Part shown: piece after piece, positions 8,020-15,353 of the stretch
Layout: the number at the start of each line of letters is the position of its first letter
Numbering within the stretch: position 1 is the stretch's first letter
Assembly: GCA_021153185.1 (NCBI GenBank)
Contig: JAGKTY010000034.1
Span: 1 to 18,312, forward strand
Origin: Lachnospiraceae bacterium
Lineage (GTDB): Bacteria > Bacillota > Clostridia > Lachnospirales > Lachnospiraceae
DNA length: 18,312 bases
Reading direction: 5' to 3'
Notes under the pieces: model-generated
Seen by the model: only the letters and a program-made list of their open reading frames with translations
Told to the model about the DNA's origin: nothing
Databases searched by the model: none
Translations under genes and position numbers: made by a program

Positions 8020-8787
8020 ATGAAAGGACTGATTATAAAGGACCTGATGTGTCTTAGAAAACAATTGGTGATTTATTTATACGTCGTCGTTTCGGCCCTC
8101 ATTCTTTCCGTGATGTTTGTGCTCAGCGCAAAATACGGTAATATTGCACTTGGCGGTCAGGAAATGATGCAGGAAAATGGCATGACGTATACGGATATCA
8201 AGAATTTGTCTACATGGGTGCTAGGGATTTTTCTGCTGCTTCCGATTGCGACGGTGAGTGATGCGGCAACCATTTTTATCGAGGATGGAAAGGCCGGATT
8301 TAGCATGGTTTCAGCAAGTCTTCCGCTTTCTGTCAAACAGCGGATTTTGGCAAAGTACCTCACTGTTCTTACAATGTTTGGCATCAGCGTTGCGACAGAG
8401 ATTGTGATCATCACGGTTCTCTCTGTATTAACAGATATCGTATCGTTTACACAGTTTTTTGGGATGATGTTCTCATGCGCCAGTCTGATGAGTATATATA
8501 GCGCGCTTGTCATTGTATTTTGTTTTTTATACGGGCATGGAAAAGAGGACTTTGCAATTATCAGTTCGGTCGCCCTGATGGTTTTTACAGCCGTCCTTTG
8601 CAATATCCGCAGCTTCAAACAGTTGTTTTTGGCGCAAAGTGACACGCAGAGCGTACAGGCATTTGATGCGTTTATCAAGTTTTTCCAGCAAAAATTTTAT
8701 ATCCTGTTTTTCTTTGCTATCTTGACGATGGCAGTTTCTTATGTTGTATCTGTATGGATTGCAGGCAGAAAGAGAGGTGTCATATAA
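8020..8787 (+). CDS. ABC-2 type transporter permease (first)
   Basis: The protein has 255 residues from the ATG at 8020, just past the stop of the ATPase gene (8013-8015). An in-frame ATG at 7993 would overlap that gene. It starts MKGLIIKDLMCLRKQ, the typical opening of the ABC2_membrane_5-type permeases. About six hydrophobic segments follow: residues 14-36, 63-80, 110-135, 140-175, 185-200 and 228-248. No periplasmic substrate-binding domain is present. It probably forms the membrane channel as a heterodimer with the next gene product, whose ATG shares one base with this stop codon (TAATG), so the two are translationally coupled. Confidence 0.88.
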   Translation: MKGLIIKDLMCLRKQLVIYLYVVVSALILSVMFVLSAKYGNIALGGQEMMQENGMTYTDIKNLSTWVLGIFLLLPIATVSDAATIFIEDGKAGFSMVSASLPLSVKQRILAKYLTVLTMFGISVATEIVIITVLSVLTDIVSFTQFFGMMFSCASLMSIYSALVIVFCFLYGHGKEDFAIISSVALMVFTAVLCNIRSFKQLFLAQSDTQSVQAFDAFIKFFQQKFYILFFFAILTMAVSYVVSVWIAGRKRGVI

Positions 8788-9554
8788 TGGCAGGATTATT
8801 GTATAAGGATTTTGTTTCAATCGGCGGTAAAAAATTGGTGGCACTTTTGTCCGGTCTGACCGTTTTGTTTACGGTGCTTCGCATCGCTTTTCCGGGCACG
8901 ACGGATGCGGCGTTTTTTCTTGTAGAAAATGAAGACGGGGAGCTCATCAATGTTCTGGATACCTTTTTTATCCTGGGATTTAGTGTTTTTCTCATTTTTT
9001 TGTGCAGCCTCTTAAACGGGTGGGTAAAAAAGCTTGTTGAAGGAGATGAAAAAACCAAAATCAGAGGATATCTGCAGGCGCTCCCGCTTGGCAGACAGAC
9101 ATATATCGCTTCCAAATATGTGTTTCTCTTTGCTTCGGCATATGTTTTTTTGTCGATTGCTATGTGCTGGAATATTATTGCGAATGCGTTTTGCAGAAAA
9201 GGAGTTCTCTCAGACGCGCTTACGATGTTCAATGCACTTGTTCCGTCTGTCATCTATGTGATGCTTTTGTCGGCAGCCCTTGAGCTTCCTCTATTCCTGA
9301 CGATTGGCAGGGCGCGGGCGATGTATATCAAGACGGCCATCTGGCTTGTGATTGCATTTGTGCTCATAGGGTTTTTGTTTTTTGGCGATTTGGAGTGGAT
9401 TTCACAGCATGTGAATGTGTTTGCATTTGTGAGATGGTATCAGAATCACCAGTTTGCCATAGCATTTGTGAATATCCTTTTTCCGGTCATCACACTGCTG
9501 TTATATGCGCTGTCTTATCGCATCACATGCCATTTTATGGCACGAGCTGAATAG
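8787..9554 (+). CDS. ABC-2 type transporter permease (second)
   Basis: The protein has 255 residues, exactly the length of its neighbour, which points to an ancient duplication or fixed pairing. The ATG at 8787 overlaps the stop of the preceding gene by one base; an in-frame TTG at 8754 lies inside that gene and is rejected. It starts MAGLLYKDFVSIGGKK, parallel to MKGLIIKDL in the first permease. About six hydrophobic segments follow, with a conserved-looking cytoplasmic segment GYLQALPLGRQTYIASKY between helices 2 and 3 that resembles SASLPLSVKQRILAKYL in the partner. It is probably the second half of the exporter channel. Confidence 0.88.
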   Translation: MAGLLYKDFVSIGGKKLVALLSGLTVLFTVLRIAFPGTTDAAFFLVENEDGELINVLDTFFILGFSVFLIFLCSLLNGWVKKLVEGDEKTKIRGYLQALPLGRQTYIASKYVFLFASAYVFLSIAMCWNIIANAFCRKGVLSDALTMFNALVPSVIYVMLLSAALELPLFLTIGRARAMYIKTAIWLVIAFVLIGFLFFGDLEWISQHVNVFAFVRWYQNHQFAIAFVNILFPVITLLLYALSYRITCHFMARAE

Positions 9555-9566
9555 GAGGAAAGCCAC

Positions 9567-10448
9567 ATGAATCGTAAATTGGAAACAAAAAGACTGCTAC
9601 TGTATCTGGCGTTCTCGTTTGGACTTACCTGGTGTATCTTTTTGGCGTTTATCTTAACAGGGCACAAATGGGATGGTTCCAATCCCAGACTTGAGACGTT
9701 TGCTGCACTCGGGATGCTGATGCCGGCGTTGTCGCATATTTTGACGAGGCAGTGCACGAAGGAAGGGTTTGCCGTGACCGGAAAAGATTCCATGATGCTT
9801 GGAATCAGTTTTGCGAGCTGCAAATGGTTTTATTTTGTCTTCGCCATGGTCGTTCCGTGGCTTTACTTTGAAATCTGGCATGCCCTTGCACTTTTGGTTT
9901 CCCCGGAAATGTTTGACCCAAATTATTATCAGGTCATAGGGATAGACAAGAATCTGATCTGGCTGATGCCGCTTAATGGAATTGTGACAGGAACGGTGAT
10001 TTCGTTTGCTGCATTCGGGGAAGAGTTTGGATGGCGCGGCTATATGATGCCAAAGCTCATCAAGCTTTTTGGCATCAAAAAAGCGGTTTTTGCCGGCGGC
10101 ATCATATGGGGGCTGTGGCATGCGCCGCTTACATGTGTCGGTCATAATTTTGGAACGGATTATCCGGGCTTTCCATATCTGGGCATTTTGGTGATGTGCT
10201 TGGATTGTACCGTTACGGGAATCATGCTGACGTATCTGACGGTTAAGTCAGACTCTATCTGGCCTGCTGCCATCATGCATGCGGTAAACAATGCCAATCC
10301 GAGTATTCTGGCGCTGTTTACGAATACGGATAAGGCGGCAGGTATCCTAAATCACTCTATTAATGGATATTTCCTTTATTTTATTCCAACGGCAATCATT
10401 GCCGGATTCTGTCTGGTGCAGCTTTGTCGCGACAAAGAACGTATGTAA
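9567..10448 (+). CDS. CPBP-family intramembrane metalloprotease
   Basis: The protein has 293 residues; the ATG at 9567 has GGAGG at 9554-9558 and lies 12 bases after the permease stop. It is a multi-pass protein with all the signature motifs of the CAAX-protease / bacteriocin-processing (Abi) family: EEFGWRGY (E152, E153, R157), GLWHAP (H185) and MHAVNN (H238, N242). In this family the Glu, His and Asn residues bind the catalytic metal inside the membrane. Known members act in prenyl-protein processing, bacteriocin self-immunity or maturation, and regulated proteolysis. Being last in a GntR-ABC operon fits immunity to, or processing of, an exported peptide, but no precursor peptide gene is visible nearby. 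All motif residues are intact, so the enzyme is probably active. Confidence 0.92.
   Translation: MNRKLETKRLLLYLAFSFGLTWCIFLAFILTGHKWDGSNPRLETFAALGMLMPALSHILTRQCTKEGFAVTGKDSMMLGISFASCKWFYFVFAMVVPWLYFEIWHALALLVSPEMFDPNYYQVIGIDKNLIWLMPLNGIVTGTVISFAAFGEEFGWRGYMMPKLIKLFGIKKAVFAGGIIWGLWHAPLTCVGHNFGTDYPGFPYLGILVMCLDCTVTGIMLTYLTVKSDSIWPAAIMHAVNNANPSILALFTNTDKAAGILNHSINGYFLYFIPTAIIAGFCLVQLCRDKERM
10422..10437. repeat. Perfect 16-base palindrome at the end of the CPBP gene
   Basis: CTTTGTCGCGACAAAG reads the same on both strands. It lies inside the last codons of the protease gene (LCRDKE) and 46 bases before the -35 of the next promoter. No T-tract follows, so it is not a simple terminator. Confidence 0.5.
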
Positions 10449-10483
10449 CAAAATGGTTCGTATGCTGAAATCGTAGCAAATGA

Positions 10484-10513
10484 TTGATTTTATAGGGGTT
10501 GAGATGGTATAAT
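10484..10513 (+). promoter_or_regulatory. Extended -10 promoter of the response regulator gene
   Basis: TTGATT (10484-10489), an 18-base spacer and a perfect TATAAT (10508-10513) are present, with the extended element TGG directly before it (TGGTATAAT). Confidence 0.75.
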
Positions 10514-10566
10514 ATTTTATTGGGAATTTATAGTTCAGATGTCAAATAAATTCGGAGGATACCTCT

Positions 10567-11064
10567 ATGTTGGATGCGCTCGAAAAGCAGTTGGGGCTTT
10601 ACAAGAAAAAAATAGAAGCCATGGAGCAGGTCATTGCCTTTTACCGGGCAAATGCAGGTGAATTATCCACAAAGGATGTACTTTTTGCAAAAAGGGTTCT
10701 TCTTGTGGAGGACAATGAGCTTCATCAGGAGATTGCGGCCGAGATTTTATTTGCGGCAGGGCTTTTAGTTGATTTTGCCGGCAATGGAGAACAGGCAGTT
10801 AAAATAATAGAAGCAGCGCCTTCAGACTGTTATGATTTCATTCTGATGGACCTTCAGATGCCGGTCAAGAACGGCTTTGTCGCCACAGAGGAGATTAGAG
10901 CAATGGAGGATAGCAAAAAGGCAAATATTCCAATCATAGCCACTACGGCAAATGGGTTTGAAGAAGATAAAAAGCACGCGTTTGAATCAGGCATGAACGG
11001 ATTCCTCACAAAACCAATCTCTATAGATGTATTAAAGTCTGTTTTGATAGATATCCTAAAATAA
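10567..11064 (+). CDS. REC-only response regulator with N-terminal coiled-coil
   Basis: The protein has 165 residues; the ATG at 10567 follows GGAGG (10554-10558). Residues 1 to about 38 form a charged helix likely to be coiled-coil (LEKQLGLYKKKIEAMEQVIAFY). Residues 43-165 are a complete receiver domain: acidic pair E48/D49 (LLVEDNE), phosphoacceptor D95 (LMDLQMP), Thr126 (ATTANG) and K149 (TKPI). There is no output domain, so it must act by protein contact or as a phosphate relay. Its end (TANGFEEDKKHAFESGMNGFLTKPI) closely parallels the receiver of the hybrid kinase encoded downstream (TANAFEEDKKNAYDAGMNRHIAKPI), which makes that kinase a likely partner. The ribosome site can form a small hairpin (GAGG, ATA, CCTC at 10555-10565). 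Confidence 0.93.
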   Translation: MLDALEKQLGLYKKKIEAMEQVIAFYRANAGELSTKDVLFAKRVLLVEDNELHQEIAAEILFAAGLLVDFAGNGEQAVKIIEAAPSDCYDFILMDLQMPVKNGFVATEEIRAMEDSKKANIPIIATTANGFEEDKKHAFESGMNGFLTKPISIDVLKSVLIDILK

Positions 11065-11076
11065 CAAATGGAGGAG

Positions 11077-11117
11077 GCATAGGTGTTGTTACCTGACACC
11101 TATGTCTTCTTTTTTTT
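11077..11117 (+). terminator. Rho-independent terminator after the response regulator
   Basis: CATAGGTGT (11078-11086) pairs perfectly with ACACCTATG (11096-11104), with an extra G-T pair at the base, and a long T-rich tract follows (11105-11117). Confidence 0.88.
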
Positions 11118-11158
11118 ATGTAAAAATGTCGAAAAATGTCAAAATACTACAATTTTCT

Positions 11159-11186
11159 TTGTTTTTTGCAATAAAGATGATAAAAT
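11159..11186 (+). promoter_or_regulatory. Possible extended -10 promoter of the hybrid kinase gene
   Basis: TGATAAAAT (11178-11186) has the TGn extension and a five-of-six -10 element. The upstream TTGTTT (11159-11164, 16-base spacer) is a poor -35. An alternative pair is TTGCAA (11166-11171) with TACATT (11189-11194). The leader to the start codon is about 135 bases, and its end can form a hairpin (GGTTTCA 11290-11296 with TGAAATC 11304-11310) just before the ribosome site. Confidence 0.4.
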
Positions 11187-11327
11187 AATACATTGGATAA
11201 AACTACGGATAAGAAGGAATCATTTGATGAGAATAAAAGGTAGATAAATCATAGAGAAATAAAAAAGACGCAGAGTAGATTACTTAGATGGTTTCAAAAG
11301 AGGTGAAATCTGAGAGGAGAAAATAAT

Positions 11328-14300
11328 GTGGAACAAATCCGTGATATGGAAATAGGAAGTAACGAAAAGAATAACATAAGTTTACAGGAGTTCTGTGACA
11401 TGGATCAGTTATACAGAATCCTGGATAACTGGTCGAAAAGCAGTGGAATGGCCACGGTGATTATAGATACAGAGGGAAATCAGGTATCGGAGGATTTCGG
11501 AATGACAGAGTTTTGCAGGATGGTTCAATCTTGTGAAACGGGTAAGGCATGTTGTATGTCCACATGGAAGTCGGATTTGGACGGTATATACGAGTGTCCC
11601 TTTGGTTTTTGGGATTTCTCGATTCCGATTGTATTGCCGGATGGACAGGTGCTTGGCAAGGTGCTGGCAGGACAGGCGATGTCTACGTTACAGACAGACG
11701 AAGAAATTCTGCAAAAAACAGCAGAGCTTGAACTTGACGAAATCAAAGTCAAAGAAGTGCTTTCTCGCGTCCGCAGGAAAACCGAGAAAGAAATGCAGGG
11801 TGCCTATGACCTCTTAAAAGAAACATTGCATTTTTTTGTACAAAATAGTTATTCCATCTGGAAGACCAATAATGAACTGCAAAAGATACCTGCCAAAAAG
11901 GATAGAATCCTGTCCCAGATTACCCAGATTATGTACAGCTATAACCTGACGGTTGAGCTGGAAACGGAAACGTATACCCTGATTACGGGAACCGGTATGG
12001 AACGGACCGTTGATGAATATAAGAAACACAACGATTACAGAGAACTGAGAGGATTTCAGGGCAACATCCTTCACCCGTCTTATGTAAGTCGTTTCTATGC
12101 ACTGACCAATTTTGAATCGGCAAGGAACAATCCGTCAGAAAACGGATACAGAGGGTCGCTTGAATACCCGGTTCTTTATCCGGGGGATACCGAATACGAG
12201 TGGCATGAGATCAATGTGTTTATTGACACACAGGAGGATGGAACAAGGATTGCCAATATTCTGGGACGAGACATCACCGAAGCCCATAATGCCCAGGAGA
12301 AAAATGAAAAGGAGCTTCGTGCGGCAGCTGCCAAAAACGAGATTTTGTCTGAGCTGACGAAGATGCTCTACAGCTATAACCTTACCCTCAATCTAAGAAA
12401 CGGTAAGTATAGTATGATCATTGGTAACGGCATGACGCAGTTTATGGAGATATTTAAATCCACGGATGATTATGAGACAGCATACAATCAAAAGATTTCT
12501 TATCTGGATCCGGAGTATACGCAGCAGTTTGCAGCTCTCGCAAGTCTTTCATCACTCCGGGCAAGAACGAATGCGAATGGTTTTATCGGCAACCTGGAGT
12601 ATGGTGCATTTACCGATTATGGGGAAGAATGGCATGAAATCAATGTGTTCATCAGTACAGATGAGGCAGGAGAACCGGTTGCCAATATTTTGGGACGAGA
12701 CATCACGGAGGCACATAGGCGCCAGGAGCAAAGAGATAATCAGCAAAAGGCTGCTATGGCGCGCGACCAGCTGCTTTCAGGCATTACCAAGATGCTGTAC
12801 AGCTATAATCTGACTGTGAATCTTGAAACATGGAAATACTCGCTCATTGCCGGTACGGGTATGGGACAAATCCAGGAAATCATGCAGCACAACGATGACT
12901 ATGTGCTGTTAAATGCAAAGCTTTCAAAGAATATTGCGCCGGAAGATAAGGAAAAAGTGGAGGAGTTAATTGGTGTTTGCGCATTACAGAAAAAAGCAAA
13001 CGTGGCAGGTTATATAGGCTCTCTTTCCTATCGGTTAATCATCGATGATCAGGATAAATGGTCAGAGGTAAATCTTTTCATCGGAACAAACGAGGATGGT
13101 GTCCCTGTAGCCAATATCCTGGGACGTGATATCACGGAAGCCCATGAACAGCAGGAAGCAAAAGAACGTGAACTGAAAGCATCTGCGGCGAAAGACCAGA
13201 TTCTTTCTGATATCACAAAGACGCTGTACAGCTACAATGCTACCGTGAATCTGAATACAGGAAAATACAGTCTGATTATCGGTACGGGTATGGATGAGAT
13301 TATCGGGCACTTCTCGCAGACGGATGATTATGAAAAGGCGTGTGAATACCTGATGGAAAAGGCGCTTCCGCAATACCATGACAAAATGAATTTTCATTTT
13401 TCATTGCATGCGCTGCGCAGACAGAAAGAACTCAGAGGACATATCGGACAAATTGAATATGCCGCGTTAACGGATGATGGAATTGGATGGTATGAAGTCA
13501 ACGCTTTCATGGGTGTGGATGAGGAAGGAACGCCGATTGCCAATATTCTCGGTCGTGATATCACGGAAGCGCATCAGCAGCAGGAGATCAAAGAGAGAGA
13601 ACTACGAGCCTCCACGGCAAGAGACCAGCTTCTTTCCGGTGTCACCAAGATGCTTTACAGCTATAACATGACTGTAAATGTAAATACAGGCAAATATACA
13701 TTGATTACCGGTACCGGACTGGATGATACGGTTGCCAGGATGATAGCCACAGACAACTACGATGATATTTATCAAAGATTTCTTAGGGCATTGGATCCGA
13801 CTTATCTGCTGAGGGGAAAAGAGCTTATGTCTCTGGAAAATTACAGAGGACAAAAAGATAAGTCAGGACATTTGGGAACGGAAGAGTTTCCGTTGTATTA
13901 TACAGAAAAACTGGAGTGGCATGAAATCAATGTGTTTGCCGGATATGATGAGAATGGTGAAGCTATTATCAATATCCTTGGACGTGACGTGACAGAAGCG
14001 CATGAGAAAGCGGACACCAAGGCACAGCTTGAGATTGCCAATGCCTCCAATGCTGCTAAATCAGCATTCCTCTTTAATATGTCTCATGATATCCGTACGC
14101 CGATGAATGCCATTATCGGATTTACGGAGCTTTTGGAAAAACATCTGGATGATAAAGAACTTGCGAAATCCTACATCAAGAAAATCCAGACCTCCAATGA
14201 CTTTTTGCTCTCTCTGATCAACAATGTCCTGGAGATGGCAAGAATTGAGAGTGGAAAAACGACTTTGGATGAAACCTACTGGGATGCCTATGCATTTAAT

Positions 14301-15194
14301 GATACATTGTTTTCCTTATTTGATTCCCAGATGAAGGAAAAAGGAATTACCTTTACAAGAAAAAATAGGGTGGAGCACTCGGATGTTCTTTGTGATGAGA
14401 CAAAGCTTCGTGAGATCTTCTTGAATATTTTGAGTAATGCATTGAAATATACACCTTCCGGTGGAACGGTTACCATGAACCTGACGGAAATTCCGTCTGA
14501 CAGACCGGGCTATGCCATGTATCAGACGGTTATTGAAGATACGGGTATTGGTATGTCCGAGGAATTTCTTCCGCATCTGTTTGAAGAGTTTACCAGAGAA
14601 CGTTCGAGCACAGAAAGTAAGCTGAATGGTACCGGTCTGGGTATGCCTATCGTCAAGAAGCTCGTTGACCTGATGCAGGGAACCATCGAAGTGGAAAGCA
14701 AGGTGGGAAAAGGAACCAGGATTACCGTAACCTTACCGCATAGAATTGCACAGGAAGCAGATACCGGAAGATTCGTTGAGAACACGCAAGAATATGATGT
14801 AAACTGTTTTCATGGAAAACGAATTCTTTTGGCGGAGGACAATGAACTGAATGCGGAAATCGCCATCACGATTTTGGAGGAAGCGGGCTTTATAGTGGAG
14901 CATGCGGAAGATGGAATTATCTGCGTCGATATGATGGAGAAAGCACAGGCAGGCTATTATGATCTGATTCTGATGGATATCCAGATGCCAAATATGGATG
15001 GATACAAGGCCACCCAGACCATCCGGAAGCTTTCAGATCCGAAAAAAGCAGGCATTACGATCGTTGCCATGACTGCAAATGCCTTTGAAGAAGACAAGAA
15101 AAATGCATATGATGCCGGTATGAACAGGCATATCGCCAAACCGATTAAGGTAGATGAGCTGATGACAGCGTTGACAGAAATTCTCAAAGAATAG
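11328..15194 (+). CDS. Hybrid sensor histidine kinase: PocR domain, five PAS-like repeats, kinase, receiver
   Basis: The protein has 1288 residues with a GTG start at 11328, eight bases after AGGAG (11315-11319). An in-frame ATG at 11346 is the alternative. Residues about 18-180 resemble a PocR sensory domain, with EFCRMVQSC, GKACC, ECPFGFWDFSIPI and GKVLAGQ, plus several cysteines (C63, C69, C75, C76, C90). Five tandem units begin at residues 194, 339, 482, 625 and 768. Each opens with a YSYN-x-T and G-x-Y-S/T-L-I-x-G-T-G-M pattern and closes with a WHEINVFI...ANILGRDITEAH pattern typical of a PAS domain end. The kinase follows: H920 in MSHDIRTPMNAI, N box N1037 (NILSNALKY), G1 D1071 (EDTGIGM) and G2 GTGLGM (1101). 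The C-terminal receiver has E1170/D1171, phosphoacceptor D1217 and K1271. There are no membrane segments, so it is cytoplasmic. All catalytic residues are present. The ligand is unknown. Confidence 0.95.
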   Translation: MEQIRDMEIGSNEKNNISLQEFCDMDQLYRILDNWSKSSGMATVIIDTEGNQVSEDFGMTEFCRMVQSCETGKACCMSTWKSDLDGIYECPFGFWDFSIPIVLPDGQVLGKVLAGQAMSTLQTDEEILQKTAELELDEIKVKEVLSRVRRKTEKEMQGAYDLLKETLHFFVQNSYSIWKTNNELQKIPAKKDRILSQITQIMYSYNLTVELETETYTLITGTGMERTVDEYKKHNDYRELRGFQGNILHPSYVSRFYALTNFESARNNPSENGYRGSLEYPVLYPGDTEYEWHEINVFIDTQEDGTRIANILGRDITEAHNAQEKNEKELRAAAAKNEILSELTKMLYSYNLTLNLRNGKYSMIIGNGMTQFMEIFKSTDDYETAYNQKISYLDPEYTQQFAALASLSSLRARTNANGFIGNLEYGAFTDYGEEWHEINVFISTDEAGEPVANILGRDITEAHRRQEQRDNQQKAAMARDQLLSGITKMLYSYNLTVNLETWKYSLIAGTGMGQIQEIMQHNDDYVLLNAKLSKNIAPEDKEKVEELIGVCALQKKANVAGYIGSLSYRLIIDDQDKWSEVNLFIGTNEDGVPVANILGRDITEAHEQQEAKERELKASAAKDQILSDITKTLYSYNATVNLNTGKYSLIIGTGMDEIIGHFSQTDDYEKACEYLMEKALPQYHDKMNFHFSLHALRRQKELRGHIGQIEYAALTDDGIGWYEVNAFMGVDEEGTPIANILGRDITEAHQQQEIKERELRASTARDQLLSGVTKMLYSYNMTVNVNTGKYTLITGTGLDDTVARMIATDNYDDIYQRFLRALDPTYLLRGKELMSLENYRGQKDKSGHLGTEEFPLYYTEKLEWHEINVFAGYDENGEAIINILGRDVTEAHEKADTKAQLEIANASNAAKSAFLFNMSHDIRTPMNAIIGFTELLEKHLDDKELAKSYIKKIQTSNDFLLSLINNVLEMARIESGKTTLDETYWDAYAFNDTLFSLFDSQMKEKGITFTRKNRVEHSDVLCDETKLREIFLNILSNALKYTPSGGTVTMNLTEIPSDRPGYAMYQTVIEDTGIGMSEEFLPHLFEEFTRERSSTESKLNGTGLGMPIVKKLVDLMQGTIEVESKVGKGTRITVTLPHRIAQEADTGRFVENTQEYDVNCFHGKRILLAEDNELNAEIAITILEEAGFIVEHAEDGIICVDMMEKAQAGYYDLILMDIQMPNMDGYKATQTIRKLSDPKKAGITIVAMTANAFEEDKKNAYDAGMNRHIAKPIKVDELMTALTEILKE
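11907..14057 (+). repeat. Five tandem ~429-base repeats encoding PAS-like units
   Basis: Units begin at 11907, 12342, 12771, 13200 and 13629. Spacings are 435, 429, 429 and 429 bases (145, then 143 residues each). Conserved anchors at the protein level are YSYN near the start and GRDITEAH (GRDVTEAH in unit 5) about 100 residues later, followed by a charged helix (QQE-x-K-E-R-E-L-x-A) that links to the next unit. The middle of each unit is poorly conserved. The fifth unit leads straight into the kinase. Confidence 0.93.
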
Positions 15195-15219
15195 ATGCCG
15201 AAATCGGCAAATTTACTTG
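15195..15219 (+). terminator. Weak terminator-like hairpin after the hybrid kinase
   Basis: TGCCGA (15196-15201) and TCGGCA (15204-15209) form a short hairpin followed by AATTTACTT. The T-tract is poor, so some readthrough into the next gene is likely. Confidence 0.35.
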
Positions 15220-15267
15220 TAAAATCGTTTGATAATTGTCGACAGATTTTGCAGTATATGCTACAAT
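15220..15267 (+). promoter_or_regulatory. Promoter region of the hydrogenase-like chemoreceptor gene
   Basis: Two overlapping candidates are visible. One is an extended -10, TGCTACAAT (15259-15267), with TTGTCG (15236-15241) as a poor -35 at 20 bases. The other resembles a flagellar sigma-D (sigma-28) promoter: TAAA (15220-15223), 14 bases, then GTCGACAG (15238-15245), against the consensus TAAA-N15-GCCGATAT. The second would suit a chemotaxis gene. Sequence alone does not decide between them. Confidence 0.45.
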
Positions 15268-15353
15268 AATTGCAATATTCTATTTGGAGAATAACGAAAA
15301 AAGGGCTTTTTCAAAGGAGAAATAGCCAAAATTTACGAAAACGGAGAGAATGT

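Noticed and set aside
8157..8678. 173-residue antisense ORF opposite the first permease
   Set aside because: It is a shadow of a clear membrane-protein gene, with no initiation signals.
9654..10145. 163-residue antisense ORF opposite the CPBP gene
   Set aside because: The plus-strand protein has all family motifs. The antisense product has no recognisable features and no ribosome site.
10422..10437. Palindrome at the end of the CPBP gene as a terminator
   Set aside because: It is not followed by a T-tract and lies within the coding sequence.
11326..11355. ATG at 11326 starting a nine-codon peptide overlapping the hybrid kinase start
   Set aside because: The kinase frame starts at the GTG two bases later with good spacing. 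The tiny peptide has no supporting signal, though a role in initiation cannot be excluded.
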